A DNA stretch of 7,047 nucleotides from DATKSS01 sp049582065 (lineage in GTDB: Bacteria > Chloroflexota > Dormibacteria > Dormibacterales > Dormibacteraceae), in assembly GCA_049582065.1 (NCBI GenBank), contig JBAUTF010000376.1, forward strand, positions 1 to 7,047, written 5' to 3'. Below are positions 1-6,185 of the stretch, piece by piece. How positions within the stretch are numbered: position 1 is the first letter of the stretch; each line of letters starts with the position of its first letter. Both the position numbers and the translations under genes were made by a program. The notes beneath the pieces were generated by a model, which did not search any database, had not been told where the DNA came from, and saw only the letters and a list, made by a program, of their open reading frames with translations.

Positions 1-213
1 CTCGCGAGGGAACTCGTGTGAGCGGTCCGGGTGCGGGACGAGAACGATCATCTCCGGCACGCCGCCTCCAGCCTCGCCGGCGCGAAGGAACTTGTTCGGC
101 AGTGCGGGCGGCGAGATGACCTCGAGGCCGAGTAGGTCGCGATAGAAATGCAGCGCGGCATCGATGTCGCGCACCCACAGCACGATCTCGGCCAGCCCGG
201 CCACGCGGGTCAT
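1..213 (-). CDS. Glyoxalase/VOC-fold protein, N-terminal part (cut by window edge)
   Basis: The 71 visible codons start MTRVAGLAEIVLWVRDIDAA and continue through HFYRDLLGLEV, the usual opening beta-alpha unit of the vicinal oxygen chelate (glyoxalase/bleomycin resistance/dioxygenase) fold, with the typical V-x-D-x-x-x-A-x-x-FY-R-D-x-LGLE pattern at about residues 13-31. VOC proteins are small cytosolic metal-dependent enzymes (lyases, epimerases, dioxygenases) or binding proteins; the substrate cannot be told from this fragment. The remainder of the protein, including most metal ligands, lies beyond base 1. The start ATG (bases 213-211) overlaps the stop TGA of the upstream URO-D-like gene (212-210) in an ATGA junction, so the two are probably co-transcribed and translationally coupled. 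The frame is open to the window edge. The fold assignment is confident; the function is open. Confidence 0.85.
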   Translation of the reverse strand, partial: MTRVAGLAEIVLWVRDIDAALHFYRDLLGLEVISPPALPNKFLRAGEAGGGVPEMIVLVPHPDRSHEFPRE

Positions 214-1208
214 GCCGCCACGGCCGCCACCATCGCCGCGAGGTTGATGTCCTTCGCGCGCGGTGGCACCGAGCATCCAGGCGCGAGCACCAGGCCTCGG
301 CCTCCCGTCTCAGCGACCGCGCGGCGGGCTTCGGCCTCGACCTCGGGCGGCGGTCCGTAGAGGAGACTCGCGCGCTGCCCGAGGCCGCCCATCACGGCGC
401 GGCCGACGATCTCCCGGCCCTCGGCGAGGGTCGGGTTGCCCTGGTTGTGGATCGACCAGCTGACCACCTGGACCGGAAGGTCGCGCGCGATTCCGAAGTT
501 GAGCTTCGACCCGCACAGGTGCAGGACGTTGAACCAGGCCTCCTTGGGCAGGCGCTCGAGGACGCTCAGGTCGTAAGGCAGAACGAGCTCGCGATATACG
601 GCTTCCCGCATGACGTCTCTCCCCGCGTAGCCCGAGATCGCGTAGAAGATCCCGGCCGCGCCCGCCTCGACCGAGCGCCGGCTGAAACCGGCCAACGCGT
701 CGGCGATCTTGTCCAGCGCCGGGCGGACCAGCTCGGGGTGCTGGCGCAGCTCGCGCACCACGCGCGCTTGAGACTTGCCGACGAGATAGCCCCCCACGGT
801 GATCGGGCTGAAAACGGTCTGGATCACAGGTACGTCGGGACCAAGCTCCTTGGCGACGAGCCCGATCGACTCGACCTGGTCGTCCAGCGCCCTCGGGTTG
901 ACGAGCCCCACGTCGCGCCACGATTCGAGGTCGGGCACGGCTTCGCGGATGAGCTGCGGCGCTCGCATCCGGTGGCCCGCCGGTTTGTACTCGGAGCCGA
1001 ATGCCTCTGCGAAGCAGCTCGCGCGTGGCTGGAACTTGACGAAGTCCCAACCAAACTGGCGTGCGCGATCCACGGTGATTGCGGCCAGCGCCTCGGGCGA
1101 CCACTCCTCCCTATAGGTGTGGCCCCATGCCCCGACCGGGGGCCTGTCCGCGACTCCCATCGCGATCGCCGCCTCGACCCGTTCCCTGCCTGTTATCGAG
1201 CGTGTCAT
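210..1208 (-). CDS. URO-D superfamily protein, probably zinc methyltransferase-like rather than HemE
   Basis: 332 aa, close to the usual family length (about 340-350). The sequence opens MTRSITGRERVEAAI, then has the URO-D-type (beta/alpha)8 pattern with a DFVKFQPRASCFAEAFG segment near residues 55-71. It lacks the R-Q-A-G-R substrate-binding motif expected near the N-terminus of true uroporphyrinogen decarboxylase; PPVGAWGHTYREEW stands there instead. It does have H230-L-C232-G and C312 in LAPGCSVPP, matching the His-x-Cys-(n)-Cys zinc site of MtaA/MtbA/CmuA-type corrinoid:CoM methyltransferases in the same superfamily. I infer a zinc-dependent methyl or alkyl transferase, or a URO-D-like enzyme of unknown substrate; no corrinoid protein gene is visible. 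The start at 1208 removes an 80-codon open extension that would overlap the divergent gene. A TANNNT box lies 7 nt before this ATG and no Shine-Dalgarno sequence is present. The stop overlaps the VOC gene start. Confidence 0.85.
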   Translation of the reverse strand: MTRSITGRERVEAAIAMGVADRPPVGAWGHTYREEWSPEALAAITVDRARQFGWDFVKFQPRASCFAEAFGSEYKPAGHRMRAPQLIREAVPDLESWRDVGLVNPRALDDQVESIGLVAKELGPDVPVIQTVFSPITVGGYLVGKSQARVVRELRQHPELVRPALDKIADALAGFSRRSVEAGAAGIFYAISGYAGRDVMREAVYRELVLPYDLSVLERLPKEAWFNVLHLCGSKLNFGIARDLPVQVVSWSIHNQGNPTLAEGREIVGRAVMGGLGQRASLLYGPPPEVEAEARRAVAETGGRGLVLAPGCSVPPRAKDINLAAMVAAVAA

Positions 1209-1232
1209 CGATTCGAGTTTAAGCTGGACTCG
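1209..1232. promoter_or_regulatory. Putative bidirectional leaderless promoter with overlapping -10 boxes
   Basis: This 24-bp gap separates two divergent ATG codons (1208 minus, 1233 plus). On the plus strand TAAGCT (1220-1225) is followed by exactly 7 nt and then ATG. On the minus strand TAAACT (1221-1216) is also followed by exactly 7 nt and then ATG. Both fit the TANNNT -10 pattern with transcription starting at the A of the ATG, the layout known for leaderless genes in high-GC bacteria. Neither gene has a Shine-Dalgarno sequence and there is no room for ordinary 5' leaders. No convincing -35 hexamer was seen on either side. The positions are seen directly; promoter activity is inferred. 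Confidence 0.5.
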
Positions 1233-1571
1233 ATGGCCGACATCGAGACCGAGGCGGCGCGGCTGCGCGCCGCGGCGGAGGCAAAGCCGCTGAAGCTGCC
1301 GGTCAACCGTCGTGTAGACGAGAGCCATCACACGATCACCACGGATGGCCTTTCGGTCTGGTACACGATCCAGGTCTCGCGGCACAGCAGGATCCAGGAG
1401 GCGATATTCGAGCGCATGGATCGGATGCCATCCGACGAGGAGTGCCACCGGTGGCTCGACCTGCTGATCCTCGGCGCGCAGGCTGTCGAGGCGCCTGGCC
1501 TCCCGGACGCGATGACCCGCCGCTTCGAGGCATTCGAGCGCAGCCCCGACGGCGAGGCGCCGATCAGCTGA
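1233..1571 (+). CDS. Conserved-looking hypothetical protein, 112 aa, first gene of the glcDEF operon
   Basis: I do not recognise this family. The protein begins MADIETEAARLRAAAEAK (a charged, probably helical N-terminus), then a likely beta region HHTITTDGLSVWYTIQVS (residues 32-49), then a helical C-terminal half with EAIFERMDRMPSDEECHRWLDLL (56-78). There is no signal peptide, membrane segment or classical metal-binding motif; H32, H33, C71 and H72 are the only residues that hint at ligand binding. The start at 1233 was chosen because the open frame further upstream lies wholly antisense to the URO-D-like gene and because a TANNNT box sits 7 nt before this ATG. Its stop shares a base with the GlcD start (TGATG, 1569-1573), so it is probably translated together with the glycolate oxidase subunits and may be an accessory, assembly or regulatory protein for them. 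That role is inference from position only. Confidence 0.7.
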   Translation: MADIETEAARLRAAAEAKPLKLPVNRRVDESHHTITTDGLSVWYTIQVSRHSRIQEAIFERMDRMPSDEECHRWLDLLILGAQAVEAPGLPDAMTRRFEAFERSPDGEAPIS

Positions 1572-3010
1572 TGTCGCTTCCGCAAGGGGTCGCCGAAGAG
1601 CTGCGCCGAATCGTGGGTCACGAGTCGGTGATCGACTCCGCGAACGACCTTCGAATCTTCGAGCGCGACGCGTCGATCGAGGGCGCCCTACCCGATGCGG
1701 TGGTGCTCGCGTCGACCACGCAGGACGTCAGCGACGTCATCAAGGTCGCGGCCCGGCACAGGATCCCCGTCGTCCCGCGCGGGGCCGGCACCGGGCTCTC
1801 GGGAGGCGCCGTCACCATTCGCGGGGGAATCGCGCTGCAGGTGTCGCGTATGCGCCGGATCGAAATCGACCCCGTCGCCCAGACCGCGCTGGTCGAACCC
1901 GGGGTGGTCAACAAGGAGCTCACGCTGGTCGCGGCGCGCCACGGCTTGTTCTACGCGCCGGACCCGTCCAGCCAGAACGCGTGCACGATCGGCGGCAACG
2001 CCGCCGAGAACTCGGGAGGCCCTCACTGCCTTTACTACGGCGTGACCACCAACCACGTCCTCGGCATGGAGGTCGTCTTCGCCGATGGCAGCATCCACTG
2101 GGTCAGCGGCGACTCCCCGGAGCGCGTCGGACTCGACCTGTGCGGCGTGCTGGTGGGCTCGGAGGGAACGCTGTGCGCGATCACGAAGATCAAGGTCCGG
2201 CTGCTGCACATCCCCCCCACAGTCGCCACGCTGCTCGCAGCCTTTCCCACCATCGAGGCCGCGAGCCAGGCGGTGTCGGCGGTCATCGCGCGCGGCATCG
2301 TCCCGGCCGCGCTGGAGATGATGGACCAGGTCACCGTCGGCGCGGTGGAGGCCCACTACCATGCGGGCTATCCAACCGGCGCGGGCGCGGTGCTCCTGGT
2401 CGAGGTCGACGGCATCTCCGAGTCGACTCGCGAGCTCATCGCCGCCATCCGCGACGTGCTCACCAAGAACGAGGGCTACGCGTTGCGCGAGGCCCAGACC
2501 CCCGCGGAGCGCGACCTGCTCTGGGCCGGGCGAAAGGGCGCGATCGGCGCGCTGGGCCGCATCAGACCGAACTACTACCTCCACGACGGGGTCGTGCCGC
2601 GCTCGCGACTGCCCCAGGTCCTGTCGGCCATCGGCGAGATCGGCGAGCACTACAAGCTTCCGGTGGCCAACGTCTTTCATGCCGGCGACGGGAACCTGCA
2701 TCCGAACATCCTGTTCGACCTGCGCGAGACTGGGATCATGCACCAGGTCGAGGGCGCTGGCGAGGAGATGCTCCGCGCCGTGGTCGAGCTCGGCGGCGCC
2801 CTGTCCGGCGAGCACGGGATCGGGCTCGAAAAGTCGGCGTTCATGCCGTGGGTCTTCAGTCCGGACGACCTCGACTCCATGCACCGAGTGAAGGATGTGC
2901 TCGACCAGGACGGCATCCTGAACCCGGGCAAAATCTTCCCGGACCCTGCGCGCAAGTCGAGCCGCCTTGCGGGTCGCACCGGGGTCGCCATCGAGGCGAA
3001 ATGGTGGTGA
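1571..3010 (+). CDS. glcD: Glycolate oxidase subunit GlcD (FAD-linked 2-hydroxyacid dehydrogenase)
   Basis: 479 aa, similar to E. coli GlcD (about 499 aa). It is the catalytic flavoprotein of the GlcDEF complex, oxidising glycolate to glyoxylate (possibly also D-lactate or similar 2-hydroxyacids). The FAD_binding_4 domain spans about residues 35-215, with VVPRGAGTGLSGGA (67-80) for the FAD pyrophosphate, the IGGNAAENSGGPHCLYYGVT segment (140-159) and LVGSEGTLCAIT (194-205). The C-terminal FAD-oxidase domain follows, with NYYLHDGVVPRSRLP (334-348), HAGDGNLHPN (370-379) and GEHGIGLEK (413-421), the active-site signatures of the GlcD/D-lactate dehydrogenase family. It ends with the typical DGILNPGKIFP. 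The ATG at 1571 overlaps the upstream stop; an open in-frame extension back to 1442 is rejected because it only covers the preceding gene. A weak GAGG-type Shine-Dalgarno sequence lies upstream. No key residue looks missing. Confidence 0.93.
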   Translation: MSLPQGVAEELRRIVGHESVIDSANDLRIFERDASIEGALPDAVVLASTTQDVSDVIKVAARHRIPVVPRGAGTGLSGGAVTIRGGIALQVSRMRRIEIDPVAQTALVEPGVVNKELTLVAARHGLFYAPDPSSQNACTIGGNAAENSGGPHCLYYGVTTNHVLGMEVVFADGSIHWVSGDSPERVGLDLCGVLVGSEGTLCAITKIKVRLLHIPPTVATLLAAFPTIEAASQAVSAVIARGIVPAALEMMDQVTVGAVEAHYHAGYPTGAGAVLLVEVDGISESTRELIAAIRDVLTKNEGYALREAQTPAERDLLWAGRKGAIGALGRIRPNYYLHDGVVPRSRLPQVLSAIGEIGEHYKLPVANVFHAGDGNLHPNILFDLRETGIMHQVEGAGEEMLRAVVELGGALSGEHGIGLEKSAFMPWVFSPDDLDSMHRVKDVLDQDGILNPGKIFPDPARKSSRLAGRTGVAIEAKWW

Positions 3011-4098
3011 GCGCCGTCCCGGCAGTCGAGAGACCGTCGTCTGCCGAGGAGCTCGCCGGCCGTCTTCGCGAGGCGGCAGCCGCGCATGCCGCCGTCGTGC
3101 CTGTCGGTGGCGGACGTGCTCGAGGCATGGGGAACCCCGCCGATCGATGCGACGTCGAGCTGCACACCACAATGCTCGATCGCGTGCTCGAACACTCCCA
3201 GGCGGACATGGTGGTCAGCGCCGAAGCCGGCATCACACTCGAGGCGCTGCAGGAAGAGCTTGGTAAAGCCGGCCAGTTCCTTCCGCTCGACCCGTTCAAT
3301 TCTCCAGGCCATACCATCGGGGGCCTGCTGGCCACCGGATGGACCGGGCCGCTACGCATGCGCTACGGCTCGCCCCGCGACTTCCTGATCGGCATCCGCG
3401 TCGCGCTGCCCGACGGCAAGCTCGCGAGTGCGGGCGGGCGGGTGGTGAAGAACGTCAGCGGCTACGACCTGATGAAATTGCACTACGGCGCCCTCGGCTC
3501 GCTCGGCGTGATCGTCGCGGCTTCGTTCAAGGTCTTTCCGCGACCGCTGCGCGACGCCACCGTCGAGATGACATTCGATTCTCGCGACGAGGCCTGGATC
3601 GCGGCGGCCCGCGCGCTTTCGATGCCGTTGACGCCTTCGGCGCTGGAGCTTTTCTCGGAGGGGCGTGTGCTCGCGCGCTTCACCGGCAGCCCCGACGCCG
3701 TCGATCGCACCACCGCCGACCTGGGCTGGAAGCAGGCGGCGTACTCGGCCTGGGTCGAGCACTCGCGACGCGCACCGGAGCGGTGGGCGCGCATCGCAGT
3801 GCCTCCTCCGGATCTGCGGCGCGTCCTCGACTCGCTGCCGGGCGGAGCTCAGTGGTGGGCGTCGCCTGGAGCGGGTGTGGCGCACTGGTCGGTTGCGACC
3901 GCCGCGGATAGTGTGCGCATAGCGCGGGCTGCCGCCGAAGCGGCGCACGGCACGCTGGTCTTGATGGCGGCGCCCCCCGGTCTCGTGCGCGAGGTCGGCG
4001 CCTGGGGCACTCCGCCCGCGACCCTCGACATCATGCGGCGGCTCAAGCGGGCCTTCGACCCTGACGGCATCCTCAACCCGGGGAGATTCGTGGTTTGA
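3001..4098 (+). CDS. glcE: Glycolate oxidase subunit GlcE (FAD-binding subunit)
   Basis: 365 aa from ATG 3001, close to E. coli GlcE (about 350 aa). GlcE is the smaller flavoprotein-like subunit required for activity of the glycolate oxidase complex. Visible family marks are VVPVGGGRARGMG (32-44) in the FAD_binding_4 fold, EAGITLEALQEEL (75-87), LPLDPFNSPGHTIGGLLAT (94-112), GGRVVKNVSGYDLMKLHYGALGSLGVI (145-171), which is the hallmark GlcE segment, and the C-terminal DPDGILNPGRF (353-363) shared with GlcD. The C-terminal domain is shorter than that of GlcD and lacks its HAGDGNLHP active-site motif, as expected. The gene overlaps glcD by 10 nt from ATG 3001. GTG at 3007 would give a 4-nt GTGA overlap and a protein two residues shorter; GAGG at 2993-2996 is compatible with either start. 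The stop overlaps the glcF start. Confidence 0.91.
   Translation: MVVSAVPAVERPSSAEELAGRLREAAAAHAAVVPVGGGRARGMGNPADRCDVELHTTMLDRVLEHSQADMVVSAEAGITLEALQEELGKAGQFLPLDPFNSPGHTIGGLLATGWTGPLRMRYGSPRDFLIGIRVALPDGKLASAGGRVVKNVSGYDLMKLHYGALGSLGVIVAASFKVFPRPLRDATVEMTFDSRDEAWIAAARALSMPLTPSALELFSEGRVLARFTGSPDAVDRTTADLGWKQAAYSAWVEHSRRAPERWARIAVPPPDLRRVLDSLPGGAQWWASPGAGVAHWSVATAADSVRIARAAAEAAHGTLVLMAAPPGLVREVGAWGTPPATLDIMRRLKRAFDPDGILNPGRFVV
4082..4085 (+). promoter_or_regulatory. Shine-Dalgarno sequence deciding the TTG start of glcF
   Basis: GGAG lies inside the last codons of glcE, with 9 nt between it and TTG 4095. Together with the complete first ferredoxin motif just downstream, it supports initiation at this rare start codon. 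Confidence 0.5.
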
Positions 4099-5285
4099 CG
4101 ACCACTCCTTTCGGCCGCCTGAGCGACGACGACCTTGCCACCTGCGTGCACTGCGGCCTGTGCCTCGACGCGTGTCCAACTTTTCGCACCACCGGCCTCG
4201 AAACGGAATCTCCGCGCGGGCGCATCTACCTGATGACGCAGTGGAAGCGCGGCTCGATGCCTTTCGACGAAGGCCAGGTGCGCCATATCGACCTCTGCCT
4301 CGGCTGCCGGACCTGTGAGGCGGTCTGCCCTTCGGGAGTGCCCTACGGGCGGATCATCGAGGCGGGCCGCGCCGACGTCGAAGACCTGCGACGACCTTCG
4401 TTCAAGCGAAAGGCCAGCCGCTTTGCGCTGCGTCACCTCCTGGCCCACCCGGGCCGCCTACGCGCGGCGGGGTCCGCGACGCGAGCCGCGCAGGCGTTGC
4501 GGCTCACATCCACGCTGAGGTCCGGGCGGCAGCTGCCGCTCATGCGGGCGCAGTTCCGGCCGCCTTCCGGCAACATCGCGCCCGCCATCGGCGTGCGCAA
4601 GCACCGGGTGGCGTTCCTGGTCGGATGTGTGATGCCGATCCTCTACCCGCAGTCGCACCGCGCCGCGGTTACGCTCCTGCAGCTCGCAGGATGCGAGGTG
4701 TGGTTCCCCCCCGGCGAGCGATGCTGCGGCGCGCTGTTTGCGCACAACGGGGACCTGGAAGGGGCGGAGCGCTTGCGGGACGCGAACACGCGGACCTATG
4801 AGCAGCAGAGCTTCGATGCGCTCGTGGTCGACTCGGCTGGCTGCGGGGCTCACCTCAAGGACTTCTACCCCGAGCTGCGCGGCCGCGTGAAGGACCTCAC
4901 GGAGTGGCTCGCGGAGGTCGGCCTGCCTGAGGCGAAGCGCGAGGTCAGAATGCGCGTGAGCTACCAGGACGCATGCCATCTCGCGCATGCACAGCGCATT
5001 CGCAAGCCGCCGCGAGACCTGATCCAAGCGGTGCCCGGCGTGGACCTGGTGGAGATGCGCCATCCCGACATCTGCTGTGGCGCGGCGGGCCTGTACAGCA
5101 CGCTTGAACCCGCCATGTCCAGCCGCATCCTCAACGAGAAGCTGGACGACCTGCTGGAGACGGGGGTCGACACCGTGGTCGCCGCCAACCCCGGCTGCCA
5201 GATGCAGCTCGAGTCAGGCCTTCGCTCGAGACGCTCGAGCATGAAGGTCGAGCACGTGGCCGAGCTCCTGCTGCGAGCCTACTGA
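4095..5285 (+). CDS. glcF: Glycolate oxidase iron-sulfur subunit GlcF
   Basis: 396 aa (E. coli GlcF about 407). It carries electrons from the GlcD/E flavins towards the quinone pool, probably at the inner face of the membrane; no transmembrane helix is visible. Two 4Fe-4S ferredoxin motifs are complete: C17-x2-C20-x2-C23-x3-C27-P and C68-x2-C71-x2-C74-x3-C78-P. Two cysteine-rich CCG-type domains follow: the first with C178, C200, C210-C211-G and C250; the second with DAC294H, C327-C328-G and NPGC368Q. These domains typically bind further Fe-S or zinc centres in GlcF, GlpC and heterodisulfide reductase B-like proteins. The start is TTG at 4095, overlapping the glcE stop as TTGA. GGAG at 4082-4085, 9 nt upstream, supports it, and the next ATG (MTQWKRG, residue 47) would delete the first cluster. 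It is the last gene of the operon. Confidence 0.93.
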   Translation: MTTTPFGRLSDDDLATCVHCGLCLDACPTFRTTGLETESPRGRIYLMTQWKRGSMPFDEGQVRHIDLCLGCRTCEAVCPSGVPYGRIIEAGRADVEDLRRPSFKRKASRFALRHLLAHPGRLRAAGSATRAAQALRLTSTLRSGRQLPLMRAQFRPPSGNIAPAIGVRKHRVAFLVGCVMPILYPQSHRAAVTLLQLAGCEVWFPPGERCCGALFAHNGDLEGAERLRDANTRTYEQQSFDALVVDSAGCGAHLKDFYPELRGRVKDLTEWLAEVGLPEAKREVRMRVSYQDACHLAHAQRIRKPPRDLIQAVPGVDLVEMRHPDICCGAAGLYSTLEPAMSSRILNEKLDDLLETGVDTVVAANPGCQMQLESGLRSRRSSMKVEHVAELLLRAY

Positions 5286-5293
5286 GGCAATCT

Positions 5294-5340
5294 CCTCCCC
5301 ACTCGTGGGGAGGTGTCGGCGCAGCCGACGGAGGGGAGGA
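5294..5340. repeat. Palindromic intergenic element with two hairpins, possible bidirectional terminator
   Basis: The 64-bp gap between the converging glcF and PP2C genes holds a 9-bp inverted repeat (CCTCCCCAC 5294-5302 with GTGGGGAGG 5305-5313, 2-nt centre), then a 6-bp stem GTCGGC/GCCGAC (5315-5320 with 5324-5329, 3-nt loop), then a second GGGGAGG copy (5333-5339). The left arm, 5293-5300, can pair instead over 8 bp with 5333-5340, which would enclose the GTCGGC hairpin in a longer two-part structure. No clear T-tract follows on either strand, so it is not a textbook intrinsic terminator, but it is well placed to stop transcription from both sides. The modular form resembles dispersed palindromic repeats found between genes of high-GC bacteria; whether it occurs elsewhere in this genome cannot be seen here. 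Confidence 0.6.
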
Positions 5341-5349
5341 TCTTCTTGC

Positions 5350-6126
5350 TCAGAGCTTCAGCTTAGGCAGCACCGCCGTCTTGGTCACGTCGACCTCGAC
5401 ACGCGCCACCGCCAGCGTGACATTGTCCGGAGCGCCGAGCTCGCGGCACCGCTCGATGACGCGTTCCGCCCCCCGATCGAGGTTCCCGTCCTTCAGCAGT
5501 AGGCGACCCATCTCCTCCACCGATACGCCCGCCGTCTCAACGCCGTCGCTGCAAAGCACGATCGCGTCGCCTTCTTCCAGCTTCATCTTGTCGGTGAAGG
5601 ACTGGATCTGCTCCCACACGCCGATCGCGCGGGTGAGGCGGTGCTTGAGCGGATGCGTGGCGGCCTCCTCCGGTTTGATCACCCCGAGCCGCACCTGCTC
5701 CGCCGGCCACGAATGGTCCTGGGAGATGAGCCTGGCGTCCCCGTCGCGAAAAAGGTAGGCGGGGCTGTCACCGACGTTCAACAGGCCTAGCTCCCCGTTG
5801 CGGATCGCCGCGACGACCATCGTGCTCCCCATCCCCGCCCAGTCGGGGTTGTCGCGCGCTGCCTCGAAGACTGCGCGGTTGGCCTCCTTGCACGCGCGCC
5901 TCAAGCGCTCGACGTCCGGCCCTTCCTGGCCGTCCTCGGAAAGGATCTTGGTCAGCGTCTTGACCGCGATCGAGCTCGCCTGCTGCCCGGCCGCATGGCC
6001 GCCCATCCCGTCGCACACGACGAGCAGCGTGTCGAGGCCGCCCTTGTTGCGCCAGACGACGACCGAGTCCTCGTTCTCCTCACGCTCGAGACCGGGGTCG
6101 GTGGCCCACGCGATCCGTAGCCGCAT
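5350..6126 (-). CDS. PP2C-family Ser/Thr protein phosphatase (Stp/PstP type)
   Basis: 258 aa, the usual size of a stand-alone bacterial PP2C catalytic domain; soluble, with no membrane segment. It removes phosphate from serine and threonine of proteins using two or three Mn/Mg ions and normally counteracts an STPK kinase. All core motifs are present in order: R-E-E-N-E-D20-S, VVCD39GMGGHAAG, GMGSTMVVAAI (98-108), NVGDSPAYLFRDG (117-129), QDHSW (136-140), LTRAIG (164-169), LCSD194GV and GAPD234NVTLAVARV. Metal ligands D20, D39, G40, D194 and D234 are in place, so it should be active. A short tail rich in K, V and T (246-258) follows the domain. The ATG at 6126 has no Shine-Dalgarno sequence and no in-frame ATG, GTG or TTG upstream in the spacer. 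It overlaps the stop of a 19-codon frame (TGATG), suggesting coupled translation with the upstream FHA gene. Confidence 0.93.
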   Translation of the reverse strand: MRLRIAWATDPGLEREENEDSVVVWRNKGGLDTLLVVCDGMGGHAAGQQASSIAVKTLTKILSEDGQEGPDVERLRRACKEANRAVFEAARDNPDWAGMGSTMVVAAIRNGELGLLNVGDSPAYLFRDGDARLISQDHSWPAEQVRLGVIKPEEAATHPLKHRLTRAIGVWEQIQSFTDKMKLEEGDAIVLCSDGVETAGVSVEEMGRLLLKDGNLDRGAERVIERCRELGAPDNVTLAVARVEVDVTKTAVLPKLKL

Positions 6127-6185
6127 CAGTAGTGAACGGACGGCTCGTGGTGGCGGGTCACTATCCTCCGAGAATCGAGAAACAC
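6126..6185 (-). CDS. Possible 19-codon linking ORF between the FHA and PP2C genes
   Basis: Reading from GTG 6185-6183 gives 19 codons (VFLDSRRIVTRHHEPSVHY) and then TGA at 6128-6126. The GTG overlaps the FHA gene stop (TAGTG) and the TGA overlaps the PP2C ATG (TGATG), so the frame fills the spacer exactly. GGAG (6193-6190) precedes the first GTG by 4 nt. A second in-frame GTG at 6161 is preceded by GGAGG (6169-6165) with a 3-nt gap, created by the local 24-bp duplication. The peptide resembles nothing I know, and the act of translation may matter more than the product: it would carry ribosomes from the FHA gene to a PP2C start that has no ribosome binding site. Chance is possible for so short a frame. 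Confidence 0.3.
   Translation of the reverse strand: MFLDSRRIVTRHHEPSVHY

Noticed and set aside
447..1232. N-terminal extension of the 112-aa protein across the URO-D-like gene
   Set aside because: It is fully antisense to a clear URO-D-family gene; only the part after ATG 1233 is free of that overlap and has a plausible promoter box.
1209..1448. 80-residue N-terminal extension of the URO-D-like protein from ATG 1448
   Set aside because: The family opening (T-G-R-E-R-V near the N-terminus) fits ATG 1208; the extension is Arg-rich, lies antisense to the 112-aa gene and has no family similarity.
1981..3000. 340-residue upstream extension of GlcE in the same frame
   Set aside because: It is the +1 shadow of glcD, Arg/Gly-rich and without FAD-domain motifs; GlcE homology starts just after 3001.
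1688..3172. 494-aa open frame on the minus strand opposite glcD/glcE
   Set aside because: It lies antisense to clear glcD and glcE coding sequence, its translation is Arg/His/Asp/Ala-rich low complexity with no domain, and long antisense frames are expected in high-GC genes.
5223..5239. CGCTCGAG direct repeat near the end of glcF
   Set aside because: Two 8-bp copies 9 bp apart inside coding sequence for a Ser/Arg-rich stretch; explained by codon use and too short to mean more.
5286..5349. Classical intrinsic terminator with U-tract
   Set aside because: Stable hairpins are present but no T-run follows on either strand, so only a possible terminator or repeat is claimed.
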